In this document: positions 10,051-18,199 of the stretch, piece after piece | Layout of the letters: each line of letters begins with the position of its first letter | How positions within the stretch are numbered: the stretch's first letter is position 1 | NCBI GenBank assembly: GCA_034521715.1 | Contig: JAXHLY010000013.1 | Span: 1 to 64,000 of the forward strand | Source of the DNA: Methylohalomonas sp034521715 | GTDB taxonomy: Bacteria > Pseudomonadota > Gammaproteobacteria > Methylohalomonadales > Methylohalomonadaceae | Direction: 5' to 3' | Length of the DNA stretch: 64,000 nucleotides | Position numbers and translations under genes: made by a program | Notes under the pieces: generated by a model | What the model was told of the DNA's origin: nothing | Databases searched by the model: none | Seen by the model: the letters and a program-made list of their open reading frames with translations, nothing else

Positions 10051-10263
10051 ATGAGCAATACAGCAACTGGTACAGTGAAGTGGTTTAATGATTCCAAGGG
10101 TTTCGGATTTATCACCCCGACCGATGGCGGTGATGACCTGTTCGCCCATTTCAAGGAAATCCAGGGCGACGGTTTTCGTAGCCTCCAGGAAGGTCAGCAG
10201 GTCGAATTCGTGCCTGTCCGTGGCCAGAAAGGCATGGCTGCGACCCAGATACGCGTTGTCTGA
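10051..10263 (+). CDS. Cold-shock protein, CspA family
   Basis: A 70-residue single-stranded nucleic-acid-binding protein that melts RNA structure, acting as an RNA chaperone. The sequence MSNTATGTVKWFNDSKGFGF is canonical. RNP1 is KGFGFI at 17-22 and RNP2 is DLFAHF, and it closes with GMAATQIRVV. The site TTAAGGA lies about 10 bases before ATG 10051. It appears monocistronic and is followed by a terminator at 10280-10304. Which csp paralogue it corresponds to, and whether it is cold-induced or constitutive, cannot be told. Confidence 0.95.
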   Translation: MSNTATGTVKWFNDSKGFGFITPTDGGDDLFAHFKEIQGDGFRSLQEGQQVEFVPVRGQKGMAATQIRVV

Positions 10264-10279
10264 GTAAGTACATGAAGTG

Positions 10280-10304
10280 AAAACCGCTCCGGCGGGGTTT
10301 TTTT
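10280..10304 (+). terminator. Terminator of the cold-shock gene
   Basis: AAAACC and GGTTTT arms flank a GC-rich centre (GCTCCGGCGG), followed by a run of T to 10304. It begins 17 bases after the csp stop codon. Confidence 0.75.
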
Positions 10305-10334
10305 ATAGGCGGAATAAAATTAGGTAATACCTAA

Positions 10335-10456
10335 GGAAGCTCTGAATAATTCCCCTATGTCATTTCACCGGCGGAGGTGTTTTTTACTATTGGCGAAGAA
10401 CAATCTGCATAAGGATTTCTCGCTTCACTCGAAATGACAAATTATTCAGAGCTTCC
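10335..10456. mobile_element. 122-bp MITE, IS5-like, with CTAA target duplication
   Basis: Perfect 17-bp terminal inverted repeats, GGAAGCTCTGAATAATT at 10335-10351 and its complement at 10440-10456, bound a 122-bp element with no coding capacity. CTAA flanks both sides (10331-10334 and 10457-10460). A 4-base YTAR target duplication and GGAAG-type ends are known features of the IS5 group, so this is probably a non-autonomous derivative. No transposase is present in the window. Its right end overlaps the last codons of the ybjQ gene. Confidence 0.85.
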
Positions 10457-10790
10457 CTAAAATTATAACTTCTGGTTTATCAGTTTTTACCGCCGTGCCA
10501 TAAACCAGCAGTTCAGCTGCACCCTGCATGACCGGTGATGTCACAAAGCGTACAGCGACTATGCCGTCGGCCTGCAGGCGCCTGGCTTCCTCAATCATTC
10601 GGTCGACAGACTGTTCCCGCGCCTCGGCGAGCATCTTGGTATATTCATTAATCTCACCGCCTACCAGGTTGCGCAGGCCGGCGAGAATATCATTGCCAAT
10701 ATGACGCGCCCGAATCGTGTTGCCGCGGACGACACCCAGGGTCTGGATAATCTCGTAGTCGGCAAATTCATCCTGTGTAGTCATCAGCAT
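10446..10790 (-). CDS. YbjQ family protein (UPF0145)
   Basis: Small cytosolic protein of the YbjQ/UPF0145 family; its role is not established, although a heavy-metal-binding domain has been suggested. It has 114 residues starting at ATG 10790, with GGAG 9 bases upstream; ATG 10784 is an alternative. Family features are GVVRGNTIRA, the LVGGEINEYTKMLAEAREQ helix, LQADGIVAVRF and GTAVKT. The MITE inserted at the extreme 3' end. The last residues GKL and the TGA stop are read from its inverted repeat, so the natural C-terminus has been replaced with little apparent loss. It is 3 bases downstream of a small membrane protein gene and probably co-transcribed with it. Confidence 0.85.
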   Translation of the reverse strand: MLMTTQDEFADYEIIQTLGVVRGNTIRARHIGNDILAGLRNLVGGEINEYTKMLAEAREQSVDRMIEEARRLQADGIVAVRFVTSPVMQGAAELLVYGTAVKTDKPEVIILGKL

Positions 10791-10793
10791 GTC

Positions 10794-11006
10794 TTATTTC
10801 TCCACGTTCCTGGAGTAGTAACTATCTTCCTTGTTTGTTATCCGTTCCTTTAGGACCTTGATTAACAGGGCACCGATACCGACGATGCCGATCAGTCCCA
10901 TAATACCGAACGGCCCGGCGGATACCAGGCCATAAATGAGAGCCACAATATAAAGCAGGGCAATAATCCCCAGACACAAATAGCCGATCTTCTCAAAGAT
11001 ATCCAT
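10794..11006 (-). CDS. Small membrane protein, unknown function
   Basis: A 70-residue protein with two hydrophobic segments: LCLGIIALLYIVALIYGLVS at about 9-28 and a glycine-rich IMGLIGIVGIGALLIKVL at about 35-52. A charged tail ends YYSRNVEK. It looks like a small inner-membrane protein with both ends on the same side. It precedes ybjQ by 3 bases, which suggests a functional link. I do not recognise a named family. Confidence 0.7.
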   Translation of the reverse strand: MDIFEKIGYLCLGIIALLYIVALIYGLVSAGPFGIMGLIGIVGIGALLIKVLKERITNKEDSYYSRNVEK

Positions 11007-11053
11007 GACGCGGTTATCCTTCCATATGTCTGCAGCGGTAGTAACCGACAGAG

Positions 11054-12193
11054 TCAGCCGGTATACAGATTTACCAGCAGTTGCCGGTAAACGTTCGTCA
11101 ACGTCGCGAGATCGTCAACCGCAATACATTCATCAATCTTGTGAATGGTCTTGTTAATCGGCCCCAGCTCTATAACTTCCGCGCCCAATGGCGCAATGAA
11201 ACGGCCGTCAGAAGTGCCGCCTGCAGTGGAGGTTTCTGCAGTCCTGCCCGTGATTTCCTGCAGGGCGCCCTGAATGGCCTCAAGCAGACGGTCACCACGC
11301 GTCAGGAACGGATGGCCTGACAGACGCCATTCAATTTCATAATTCAGTCCGTGGCTGTCGAGCAGGCTTTCCACGCGCTGTTGCAGCTCGTCTGCCGTGA
11401 CCTCTGTGGAGAAACGAAAATTGAAAAGGACTTCCAGGGTGCCGGGTATGACATTGTCGGCGCCGGTACCGGCATGGATGTTGGATATCTGAAACGAGGT
11501 TGGCGGGAAATCCCGGTTGCCACGATCCCATTGCGTTTCGCACAAGGTGGCCAGTGCCTGTGAAGCCCGGTGGAACGGATTGTCGGCCAGATGCGGATAG
11601 GCGACATGGCCCTGCGTGCCATGCACGATCAGCCTGCCACCCAGCGAACCACGGCGGCCGTTTTTCACCATGTCGCCGATATGGTCATGACTTGAGGGTT
11701 CGCCCACAAGGCAGTAATCGATGCGGATGTTATTCGGCTTGAAGTGTTCCTCGATGACACGGCGTACGCCGTCAGTGGCAATGCCTTCCTCGTCACTGGT
11801 CAGCAGCAGGGCAACAGTACCCTCATGATTGGGATGCGATTCAAGAAATTGTTCCATGGCAATCACCATGGCGGCAACACTGCCTTTCATGTCGGCGGCA
11901 CCGCGGCCATACAGCATGCCGTCCTTTTCCGTAGGTTCAAACGGTGGTGTCCGCCATTGATGTTCGGGGCCGGCGGGCACGACATCGGTATGGCCCAGGA
12001 AAACGAACAGCGGCGTGCCACTGCCATGCGTCAGCCACAGATTGTCGACACTGCCAAAGCGCAGATTTTCCGCCTCGCAGCCGCTACGGCCCAGGCGATT
12101 ACTAATCAGTTCCTGGCAGCCGGCATCATCCGGTGTCACCGATCGCCTGCGGATGAGTTCACAAGCCAGTTCAAGGGTAGCTCCCGTGTTCAT
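11054..12193 (-). CDS. dapE: Succinyl-diaminopimelate desuccinylase
   Basis: Zinc metalloenzyme of the M20 family that hydrolyses N-succinyl-L,L-diaminopimelate in lysine and peptidoglycan precursor synthesis. It has 379 residues. ATG 12193 (MNTGATLELACELI) is chosen because family homology begins there, although the frame stays open upstream. Metal ligands are visible: HTD at 68-70, AADMKG with D101, and SDEEG near 133-137. The substrate region MVKNGRRGSLGG and the C-terminal TSTAGGTSDGRF also match DapE. It lies 19 bases downstream of dam on the same strand. Confidence 0.95.
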   Translation of the reverse strand: MNTGATLELACELIRRRSVTPDDAGCQELISNRLGRSGCEAENLRFGSVDNLWLTHGSGTPLFVFLGHTDVVPAGPEHQWRTPPFEPTEKDGMLYGRGAADMKGSVAAMVIAMEQFLESHPNHEGTVALLLTSDEEGIATDGVRRVIEEHFKPNNIRIDYCLVGEPSSHDHIGDMVKNGRRGSLGGRLIVHGTQGHVAYPHLADNPFHRASQALATLCETQWDRGNRDFPPTSFQISNIHAGTGADNVIPGTLEVLFNFRFSTEVTADELQQRVESLLDSHGLNYEIEWRLSGHPFLTRGDRLLEAIQGALQEITGRTAETSTAGGTSDGRFIAPLGAEVIELGPINKTIHKIDECIAVDDLATLTNVYRQLLVNLYTG

Positions 12194-12212
12194 GAGTTCA
12201 TTCTCTGGGTGG

Positions 12213-13043
12213 TCATGATTGCGGTATCTGCTTGCCGTTGAACACAGCCAGGATTTCGCTGACCAGCAACCGCCTGGCACCGTTACAGCTAATCGAGCGG
12301 CGAACGCTGAGCCGCTTGAGTTCAGCACCGTAGCCATTGTACAGGTCACGGATGGCCGGTGTGTCGTGGTTGGAGATCACGACCCGGACGCCGCGGGCTG
12401 CCAGCCGGGCCGCGGTCTTCGCCAGCGTTTCCTGGTCTTGCCAGTCAAAACCGCCGGCATGGTAGTCGGTAAAGGATGCCGTTTTGCTGAGTGGCGCATA
12501 CGGCGGATCACAATAAACGATATCGCCACGGCGGGCATTGAGCATGGTTTGCCGGAAGCCCTGCGTGACGGAAACGGGCATGCCGGGCCCGCTCGAGAAA
12601 GGACTGCATTTCCCGGCGCGGGAAATAGGGTCGCGTCATCCGGCCGAATGGCGTATTGAATTCACCACGGCTGTTATAACGGCACAACCCGTTATAGCCG
12701 TGGCGGTTGAGATAAAGAAACAGGCTGGATTTGCGCCGGCGGCCGGCGCCGTTATTGAATTCATTGCGCAGGGCGTAATAACGGGCGGGACAATTGTTGT
12801 CCGGTGTAAACAGTGCCGCGCAGGATTCGATGAATTCTTCGCCGTCATCTCGCAGGTCTTCATACAGGGCGATCAGATCGGAATTGGTATCGGCGAGCAC
12901 ATAGCTGTCGATACGGTATTCAGAAACACGGCGGCCGAACCGACAAACGGCTCTATCAGTTTCCTGCCCGGCCCCAGACTTGCCTGAATATGCTCGAGCA
13001 GTCGGTATTTACCTCCGGGCCACTTAAGAAACGGTCGAGTCAC
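12213..13043 (-). CDS. dam: DNA adenine methylase (Dam type), two frameshifts
   Basis: N6-adenine methyltransferase of the Dam/DpnM class, likely acting on GATC. Read from GTG 13043, the N-terminus is TRPFLKWPGGKYRLLEHI, carrying the SAM-binding motif with P where Dam usually has A. It continues LIEPFVGSAAVFLN, then shifts frame near 12910 into LADTNSDLIALYEDL. A second shift near 12575 leads to RGDIVYCDPPYAPLS, containing the catalytic DPPY, and the end VFNGKQIPQS. Joined length is about 277 codons, as in E. coli Dam. All motifs survive, so indels are probably errors. In this genome it sits beside dapE, away from the damX context known in E. coli. Confidence 0.82.
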
Positions 13044-13066
13044 GTTATTCCGTACATGTCTTGTAA

Positions 13067-13338
13067 TTACTGTTCTTCCGGTGTCAGGGCCCGGATGCTG
13101 AGTGCATGAATCTCGTGAGGCATAAGGTCATCGACTGCCGAATACACCTGCCGATGGCGCTGTACCGATGACTGATCACGAAAGCACTCGGCGGCACGAT
13201 CGTCACGTTGAAATGACCGCCGCCGCTTTCCCGGGCGCCGGCGTGGCCGGCATGCTTGTGGGATTCGTCGACAATTTCGATATGCTCGGGTGCCAGGGCT
13301 GCCTGCAGGCGCTGGCGTATTGTTTCGGCGCGGTCCAT
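13067..13338 (-). CDS. BolA family protein, one frameshift
   Basis: BolA-like protein of about 90 residues that usually pairs with a monothiol glutaredoxin to handle 2Fe-2S clusters. It starts MDRAETIRQRLQ at ATG 13338 with GGGGAG upstream, one base after the YciI stop. The typical SHKHAGHAG and GGGHFNVTIV follow. Near 13200 the frame shifts, and the other frame continues FRDQSSVQRHRQVYSAV and ends HALSIRALTPEEQ at 13067, the standard BolA ending. A longer frame ending at 13084 results from the indel. It is in a tight minus-strand group with yciI and yciB. Confidence 0.82.
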
Positions 13339-13339
13339 C

Positions 13340-13645
13340 TCAGCTCCCCGGGAACACCTGTTTGAAGGGCTTGACCGTGACCTGCGAATAAACGCCGGCG
13401 TCGATATACGGATCGGCGTCGGCCCAGGCCTGGGCGTCTCCCAGCGACTCGAATTCGCGATCAGTAATGCTGCCGGTGAAACCGGCAGGGCCGGGATCGG
13501 CACTGTCGATGGCCGGATTTGGTCCCGCCAGAATCATGCGGCCCTCGTCCTGTAACTGCTGCAGGCGGGCAATGTGCCTGTCGCGCACGCTCTTGCGTTT
13601 TTCCAGGCTGTCGGTGACGTCTTCGCCTATAATCGCGTAAAGCAT
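13340..13645 (-). CDS. yciI: YciI family protein
   Basis: A 101-residue ferredoxin-like-fold protein of the YciI/YCII family; enzymatic role unknown, though a conserved His-Asp pair has been proposed as an active site. Features are MLYAIIGED, RDRHIARLQQLQDEGRMILA with its His, GPNPAI, and SLGDAQAWADADPYIDAGVY containing the conserved ADADPY. Its ATG overlaps the yciB stop (TGATG), so the two are translationally coupled. The yciA/yciB/yciI neighbourhood is a common gammaproteobacterial arrangement. Confidence 0.9.
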   Translation of the reverse strand: MLYAIIGEDVTDSLEKRKSVRDRHIARLQQLQDEGRMILAGPNPAIDSADPGPAGFTGSITDREFESLGDAQAWADADPYIDAGVYSQVTVKPFKQVFPGS

Positions 13646-14205
13646 CAGTCGTTACCTTCTTCCTCTTCGGAGATGTCTATGTTCATATAAAAGCCCTGAC
13701 CGATCGCGAACAGCAGGGTCAGTCGCCAGAACGCCGAACGGCTTGAAGTTGACCCGATCTCGTCGCTGAAATTATAGGCGACATAGAGGTTGGCCGTGCC
13801 GCTGAACAGGAAAAACACGGCCCAGCTGATGTTCAGGTTGTACCAGGCATTGGGGGGCAGGGTCACGGCATGCTCCATCATCCGCTGGACGATGTTCTTG
13901 TGGCTCAGCCACTGGCTGCCCAGCAGTACGATGGCAAACAGCCAGTAAACGGCGGTGGGTTTCCACTTGATGAAACGTTCATCATGAAGCAGCAGGGTGG
14001 CGGTGCCGAGCGCCACGAGTATGCCCAGTGTTATAAGATGCATTTTTTCGAACCGGCGCGTCAGCAGCCACCACACGGCAACCTGGACGAAACTGGCGGC
14101 GATGGCGACCGCGGTTGCCACGTAGATTCCCTGGCTGCGATCCTCGGGGACATAGAAGGCGATGAAGAAGGCCACCACCGGGAAAAAATCGATCAGGAAT
14201 TTCAT
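13645..14205 (-). CDS. yciB: Inner membrane protein YciB (septation protein A)
   Basis: Polytopic inner-membrane protein of the IspZ/YciB family, linked to envelope integrity and cell division. It has 186 residues starting MKFLIDFFPVVAFFIAFYV at 14205. About five hydrophobic segments are visible. The diagnostic stretch FIKWKPTAVYWLFA is near 87-100, and NLNISWAVFFLFSGTANLYV near 123-142. The acidic tail ISEEEEGND is typical of the family. It is divergent from yciO, with 62 bases between them holding both promoters. Confidence 0.93.
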   Translation of the reverse strand: MKFLIDFFPVVAFFIAFYVPEDRSQGIYVATAVAIAASFVQVAVWWLLTRRFEKMHLITLGILVALGTATLLLHDERFIKWKPTAVYWLFAIVLLGSQWLSHKNIVQRMMEHAVTLPPNAWYNLNISWAVFFLFSGTANLYVAYNFSDEIGSTSSRSAFWRLTLLFAIGQGFYMNIDISEEEEGND

Positions 14206-14267
14206 CGGTCAGCGTTGTTCGAAGTTAGTATGGGCGATAATCATCATACACAAGCGGATGGTACGGC

Positions 14268-14905
14268 ATGGCACAGTATTTTGAAGTGAATTCCGAGAAT
14301 CCGCAAAAGCGGTTGCTGCGCCGTGCCGCGGAAATATTGCGTGACGGCGGCATTGGTGCCTATCCCACGGATTCCTCTTATGCCATCGGCTGCCTGCCGG
14401 GCGACAAGCAGGCGCTGGAGCGTATCCGCTTCATCCGGCGGCTGGACGATCGAGCATAATCTGACCCTGATTTGCGCCGATTTATCCGAGCTCGGCGTGC
14501 TGGCCAAGGTGGATAACAGCGCCTTCCGCCTCATGCGTTCGCTGACTCCCGGCCCCTATACATTTCTGTTGCCGGCCGGTCGCGATGTGCCGCGGCGCCT
14601 GCGTCATCCCAAGCGCAAGACTATCGGCCTGCGGGTGCCGGCCGATAATGTCGCCCGTGGTCTGCTGGAAGAGCTCGGCGGCCCGCTGATGACCACCAGC
14701 CTGGTATTGCCGGGGGAGGACAATCCCCTGTCCGAGCCGATGGAGATTCGCGAGCGGCTGGATCATTCACTGGATTTTGTCGATCGATGCCGGCGCGCGC
14801 GGCCTGGAGCCAACCACGGTGCTGGATATTGTACCGGGACAAGCCGCAGCTCATCCGCCAGGGGCTTGGTGATGTCTCCGCGCTGGGTCTCGGCGACGGG
14901 ATTGA
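14268..14905 (+). CDS. yciO: YciO family protein (Sua5/YrdC/YwlC domain), frameshifted
   Basis: Paralogue of the threonylcarbamoyl-AMP synthase fold; the role of YciO itself is less certain than that of TsaC. It begins MAQYFEVNSENPQKRLLRRA, with GIGAYPTDSSYAIGC as the nucleotide-binding motif. Near 14447 the frame shifts to HNLTLICADLSELG, FRLMRSLTPGPYTFLLPA and KRKTIGLRVPA. Near 14785 it shifts again to DAGARGLEPTTVLDI, and once more to RDKPQLIRQGLGDVSALG. Three indels are needed and the exact stop is uncertain (TGA at 14903-14905 is a guess). It lies just upstream of trpS, as in related bacteria. Confidence 0.75.
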
Positions 14906-14974
14906 TGGTTCGTCACTGCTGCCGGCCTGCGGTTATAATCCCCGGCTTGTCGAACAGGTATCCAAGGAGGCTTT

Positions 14975-16186
14975 TTGGCTAACGCGACCAATCGGGTGTT
15001 GTCGGGCATGCGTCCGACCGGACAATTGCATCTGGGCCACTATCACGGCGTGCTCAAGAACTGGCTGGAACTCCAGCATGAATACGAGTGTTTTTTCTTT
15101 GTCGCCGATCTGGCACGCGCTGACAACGGAATACGAAAACGTCGGCGATTATCGCCCCGAGCGTCTGGGACATGGTCATCGACTGGCTGGCAGCCGGTAT
15201 CAATCCCGGATCGGCGCGCCTGTTTATCCAGTCGCGTGTCCCGGAGCACGCCGAACTGCACCTGCTGCTGTCGATGATGACACCGCTGGGCTGGCTGGAG
15301 CGCGTGCCCAGCTACAAGGACCAGCAGGAAAAGCTCAAGAACAGGGATCTGTCGACCTACGGTTTCCTTGGCTACCCGCTGCTGCAGACGGCCGACATTA
15401 TTATCTACAAGGCCGGTTTCGTGCCGGTGGGCGAAGATCAGGTGTCGCACGTCGAGCTGTCGCGCGAGATCGTGCGCCGCTTCAACTACCTCTATGGCCG
15501 CGAACCCGGGGTTCGAGGAAAAAGCGGAAACCGCTGCCAAGAAGATGGGCAAAAAGAACAACAAGCTGTACCAGGATCTGCGCAAGCGCTACCAGGAGCA
15601 GGGTGAAGGTGAGGCCCTGGAAAAGGCCCGGGCGCTCATCGAGAATCAGCAGAACATCAGCATTGGTGACCGCGAACGCCTGATCGGTTATCTCGACGGG
15701 GTCGGCAAGCTTATATTTCCGGAGCCGCAACCGCTGCTGACGCCGGCCCCGAAAATGCCCGGTCTCGACGGCCAGAAGATGTCGAAATCCTACGGCAATA
15801 CGATTTCGCTGCGTGAGCACCCCGATACGGTCGAGCAGAAACTCAGGACCATGCCCACGGATCCGGCACGGGTGCGCCGCTCGGATCCCGGCGAGCCGGA
15901 AAAATGCCCGGTCTGGAGCCTGCACCAGGTCTATTCCGACACCGACACCCAGGACTGGGTGCAGAAAGGTTGCCGCTCGGCCGGCATCGGTTGCCTGGAC
16001 TGCAAGAAGCCGCTCATCGAGGCGGTGCTGGCCGAACTCAAGCCGATCCAGGAGCGTGCCAGGGAATACGAGGAAGACCCGGAGACCGTGCGTGGCATTA
16101 TCAGCGAGGGTTGCGAGGCCGCCCGCGAGGTGGCGCGCGAGACCATGGAGGAGGTACGTCAGGTCATGGGGCTGGTGTACCGCTGA
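14975..16186 (+). CDS. trpS: Tryptophanyl-tRNA synthetase, long form, frameshifted
   Basis: Class I synthetase charging tRNA-Trp. The start is TTG 14975 (MANATNRVLSGMRPTGQLHL), preceded by AAGGAGG at 14964-14970. The HIGH-type motif is HLGHYHG and the KMSKS loop is GQKMSKSYGN. Around 15125-15170 two indels shift the frame (ALTTEYEN then IIAPSVWDMVIDWL), and a third near 15515 restores it. Joined length is about 404 codons, longer than the 334 of E. coli. The extra part is a charged insertion of about 75 residues (from about 15530 to 15760) before KMSKS, seen in a longer gammaproteobacterial TrpRS type. Because the enzyme is essential, the indels are almost certainly sequence errors. Confidence 0.88.
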
Positions 16187-16191
16187 TTTTC

Positions 16192-16275
16192 GGGGACAGT
16201 TTACTCAATTCGGATCGGAAACCTCGCACGAAAGGGCAGTAACCCCTTACAGCCAGAATTGAGTAAACTGTCCCC
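16192..16275. repeat. 84-bp palindromic element, GGGGACAGTTTAC family, copy 1
   Basis: Perfect 20-bp arms, GGGGACAGTTTACTCAATTC at 16192-16211 and its complement at 16256-16275, flank a 44-base centre. It begins 6 bases after the trpS stop. A degenerate second copy is at 19622-19687. The arms resemble REP-type elements mobilised by REP-associated tyrosine transposases, but none is in the window. It could also terminate trpS. Confidence 0.88.
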
Positions 16276-16336
16276 ATAATTGACCCGGTCAGGGCTTGTT
16301 CAGGCCCGGCCTATATGAGGGTATACTGCCGGCAAC

Positions 16337-17164
16337 ATGTCCGATCCCGTCGCCCAGCCGCCAGAACATTCCGCCAGCAGCGTGGAACAGGGCGAGATGC
16401 CCTTCGCCATCGTCCAGGGTGCCCCGTACACCGAACTGCCGCGCGATCTCTATATTCCACCGGAGGCGCTGCAGATCTTTCTGGATGCCTTCGAGGGACC
16501 GCTCGACCTGCTGCTGTACCTGATCAAGCGCCAGAATCTGGATATCCTCGATATTCCCATTGCCCGCATCACCCACCAGTACATGCAATACATCGAATTG
16601 ATGCAGGAACTGCAGCTGGAGCTGGCCGGCGAATACTTGCTGATGGCGGCAATGCTTGCCGAAATCAAGTCGCGCATGCTGCTGCCGCGGCCGGTAAGCG
16701 AGGAAGACGAGGAGGAGGACCCGCGCGCCGAACTGGTGCGCAGGCTGCAGGAGTATGAACGTTACAAGCAGGCGGCCGAGGACCTCGATCAGCTGCCGCG
16801 GCTGGAGCGCGATGTCTTTGTTGCCGTCGCCGAATTCCCTTATCAGAACGTCCACCAGGAACCGCCGCCGGTGTCACTGGACGAATTGCTGCGCGCCTTT
16901 GCCGAGGTACTGGAGCGCGCCGAGATGTATTCGCATCATCATGTCACCCGCGAACCGTTGTCGGTGCGCGAGCGCATGGGTATCGTGCTGTCGCGCCTGA
17001 GCGCCGAGGAATTCACCAGCTTTACCTCGTTGTTCACGGTGGAAGAAGGTCGTGCCGGTGCCGTTGTCACCCTGCTGGCGATACTGGAACTGATGAAGGA
17101 ATCGCTGGCGCTGCTGGTACAGAATGAAATCAACGGGCCGATTTATCTCAAGGCCGCTGCATAG
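16337..17164 (+). CDS. scpA: Segregation and condensation protein A
   Basis: Kleisin subunit of the Smc-ScpAB condensin-like complex that organises and segregates the chromosome. It has 275 residues with a gammaproteobacterial N-terminal extension. The kleisin core is FEGPLDLLLYLIKRQNLDIL followed by the PIARITHQYM helix. EYLLMAAMLAEIKSRMLLPR marks the Smc-binding helix, then comes an acidic linker (SEEDEEED). The C-terminal winged helix includes VVTLLAILELMKE. It precedes scpB by 146 bases containing a palindrome. Confidence 0.95.
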   Translation: MSDPVAQPPEHSASSVEQGEMPFAIVQGAPYTELPRDLYIPPEALQIFLDAFEGPLDLLLYLIKRQNLDILDIPIARITHQYMQYIELMQELQLELAGEYLLMAAMLAEIKSRMLLPRPVSEEDEEEDPRAELVRRLQEYERYKQAAEDLDQLPRLERDVFVAVAEFPYQNVHQEPPPVSLDELLRAFAEVLERAEMYSHHHVTREPLSVRERMGIVLSRLSAEEFTSFTSLFTVEEGRAGAVVTLLAILELMKESLALLVQNEINGPIYLKAAA

Positions 17165-17180
17165 GGCAGGGTTTGTCGAG

Positions 17181-17212
17181 ATTGCTCCCCCGGCCTTTGG
17201 CCGGGTCGCAAT
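17181..17212. repeat. Palindrome between scpA and scpB
   Basis: ATTGC at 17181 pairs with GCAAT at 17208, and inside it CCCGGCC (17189-17195) pairs with GGCCGGG (17199-17205) around TTT. It is a strong extragenic hairpin without a T-run. It looks like an interspersed repeat rather than a terminator. Confidence 0.7.
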
Positions 17213-17310
17213 GACAAAATTGAAGTGTGTCATTCGCGGACCGCGAATATCGGTGTGCGAAACGCGGACATCCCGAATCAACCGATTGTTCAGGCAAAAG
17301 ATGCAAACCA

Positions 17311-18066
17311 ATGAATGCCACGAATATCAAAAACATTCTTGAAGCCGCGCTGATGGTGTCATCGCAACCGCTGACGCTCGACAAGCTGCAGGCCCTGTTC
17401 ACCAAGGATGCCGTGCAGCCGGATCGCGACGCCCTGCGCAGTGCCCTCGCCGAGCTGGCCGAGGAATGCAACGGCCGTGGCGTCGAACTGAAAGAGGTCG
17501 CCAGTGGCTGGCGCTACCAGGTCAGGCCCGACTATGCCGACTGGGTGAACCGGTTATGGGAGGAAAAGCCGGCCCGCTATTCACGTGCATTGATGGAAAC
17601 CCTGGCGATTATTGCCTACCGTCAGCCGATTACCCGCGGCGAGATCGAGGATATCCGCGGCGTCAGTGTCAGTGCGAATATTATCCGCACGCTGCAGGAG
17701 CGCGAGTGGATCAAGCCGGTCGGCCACCGTGACGTGCCGGGCAAGCCAGAACTGCTGGCGACGACCAAGGAATTTCTTGATTTCTTCAATCTCAAGAAAC
17801 TGTCGGACCTGCCGACCCTGGCCGAGATCCGCGACCTGGACGAGATCAATCCGGACCTGTTTGCCGAGTTCGACAAGACTGAAAGCCAGGCGCAGCAGGG
17901 CGAAGCGGATACCGGTGACGATATGTTCTCGCGGCCGGCAACTGCAGCTGAAGATGATCCTGAAGCTTCGTCAGCCACCGCCGCAGAAGAGACCGCTGAT
18001 CCCGAAGTGGATGCCGGCGATGATTCGGATGATGACGACAACAAGGTCGTGCAGTTTTCGAAGTAG
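17311..18066 (+). CDS. scpB: Segregation and condensation protein B
   Basis: Winged-helix partner of ScpA in the Smc complex. It has 251 residues. ATG 17311 (MNATNIKNILEAALMVSSQP) matches family N-termini; an in-frame ATG at 17227 would add a non-homologous leader. Diagnostic parts are the AELAEECNGRGVELKEV strand, WRYQVRPDYADWV, SRALMETLAIIAYRQPITRG and IEDIRGVSVSANIIRTLQER. An acidic, low-complexity tail (from about residue 205, rich in D and E) ends NKVVQFSK. Its stop is followed by a repeat element before rluB. Confidence 0.95.
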   Translation: MNATNIKNILEAALMVSSQPLTLDKLQALFTKDAVQPDRDALRSALAELAEECNGRGVELKEVASGWRYQVRPDYADWVNRLWEEKPARYSRALMETLAIIAYRQPITRGEIEDIRGVSVSANIIRTLQEREWIKPVGHRDVPGKPELLATTKEFLDFFNLKKLSDLPTLAEIRDLDEINPDLFAEFDKTESQAQQGEADTGDDMFSRPATAAEDDPEASSATAAEETADPEVDAGDDSDDDDNKVVQFSK

Positions 18067-18199
18067 TTTATTGGTTGATCGGTTGATTGGTTGATTAGTC
18101 CAGAACTATGTAATGCGGATAGAGCTGGTAATTGCTCCGCTGCCGAATTTTGTAAATGTCTCCCTGCCAATTAACCAGTTAACCAATCAACCAGTCACC
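18067..18199. repeat. Inverted repeat of GGTTGATT units between scpB and rluB
   Basis: The left arm (about 18069-18095) is a run of GGTTGAT-type heptamers. The right arm (about 18170-18196) is the approximate complement (AACCAATCAACCA). About 75 unrelated bases lie between. The element fills the whole scpB-rluB gap, ending 4 bases before the rluB start, so it may supply or bury the rluB translation signal. Confidence 0.75.
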
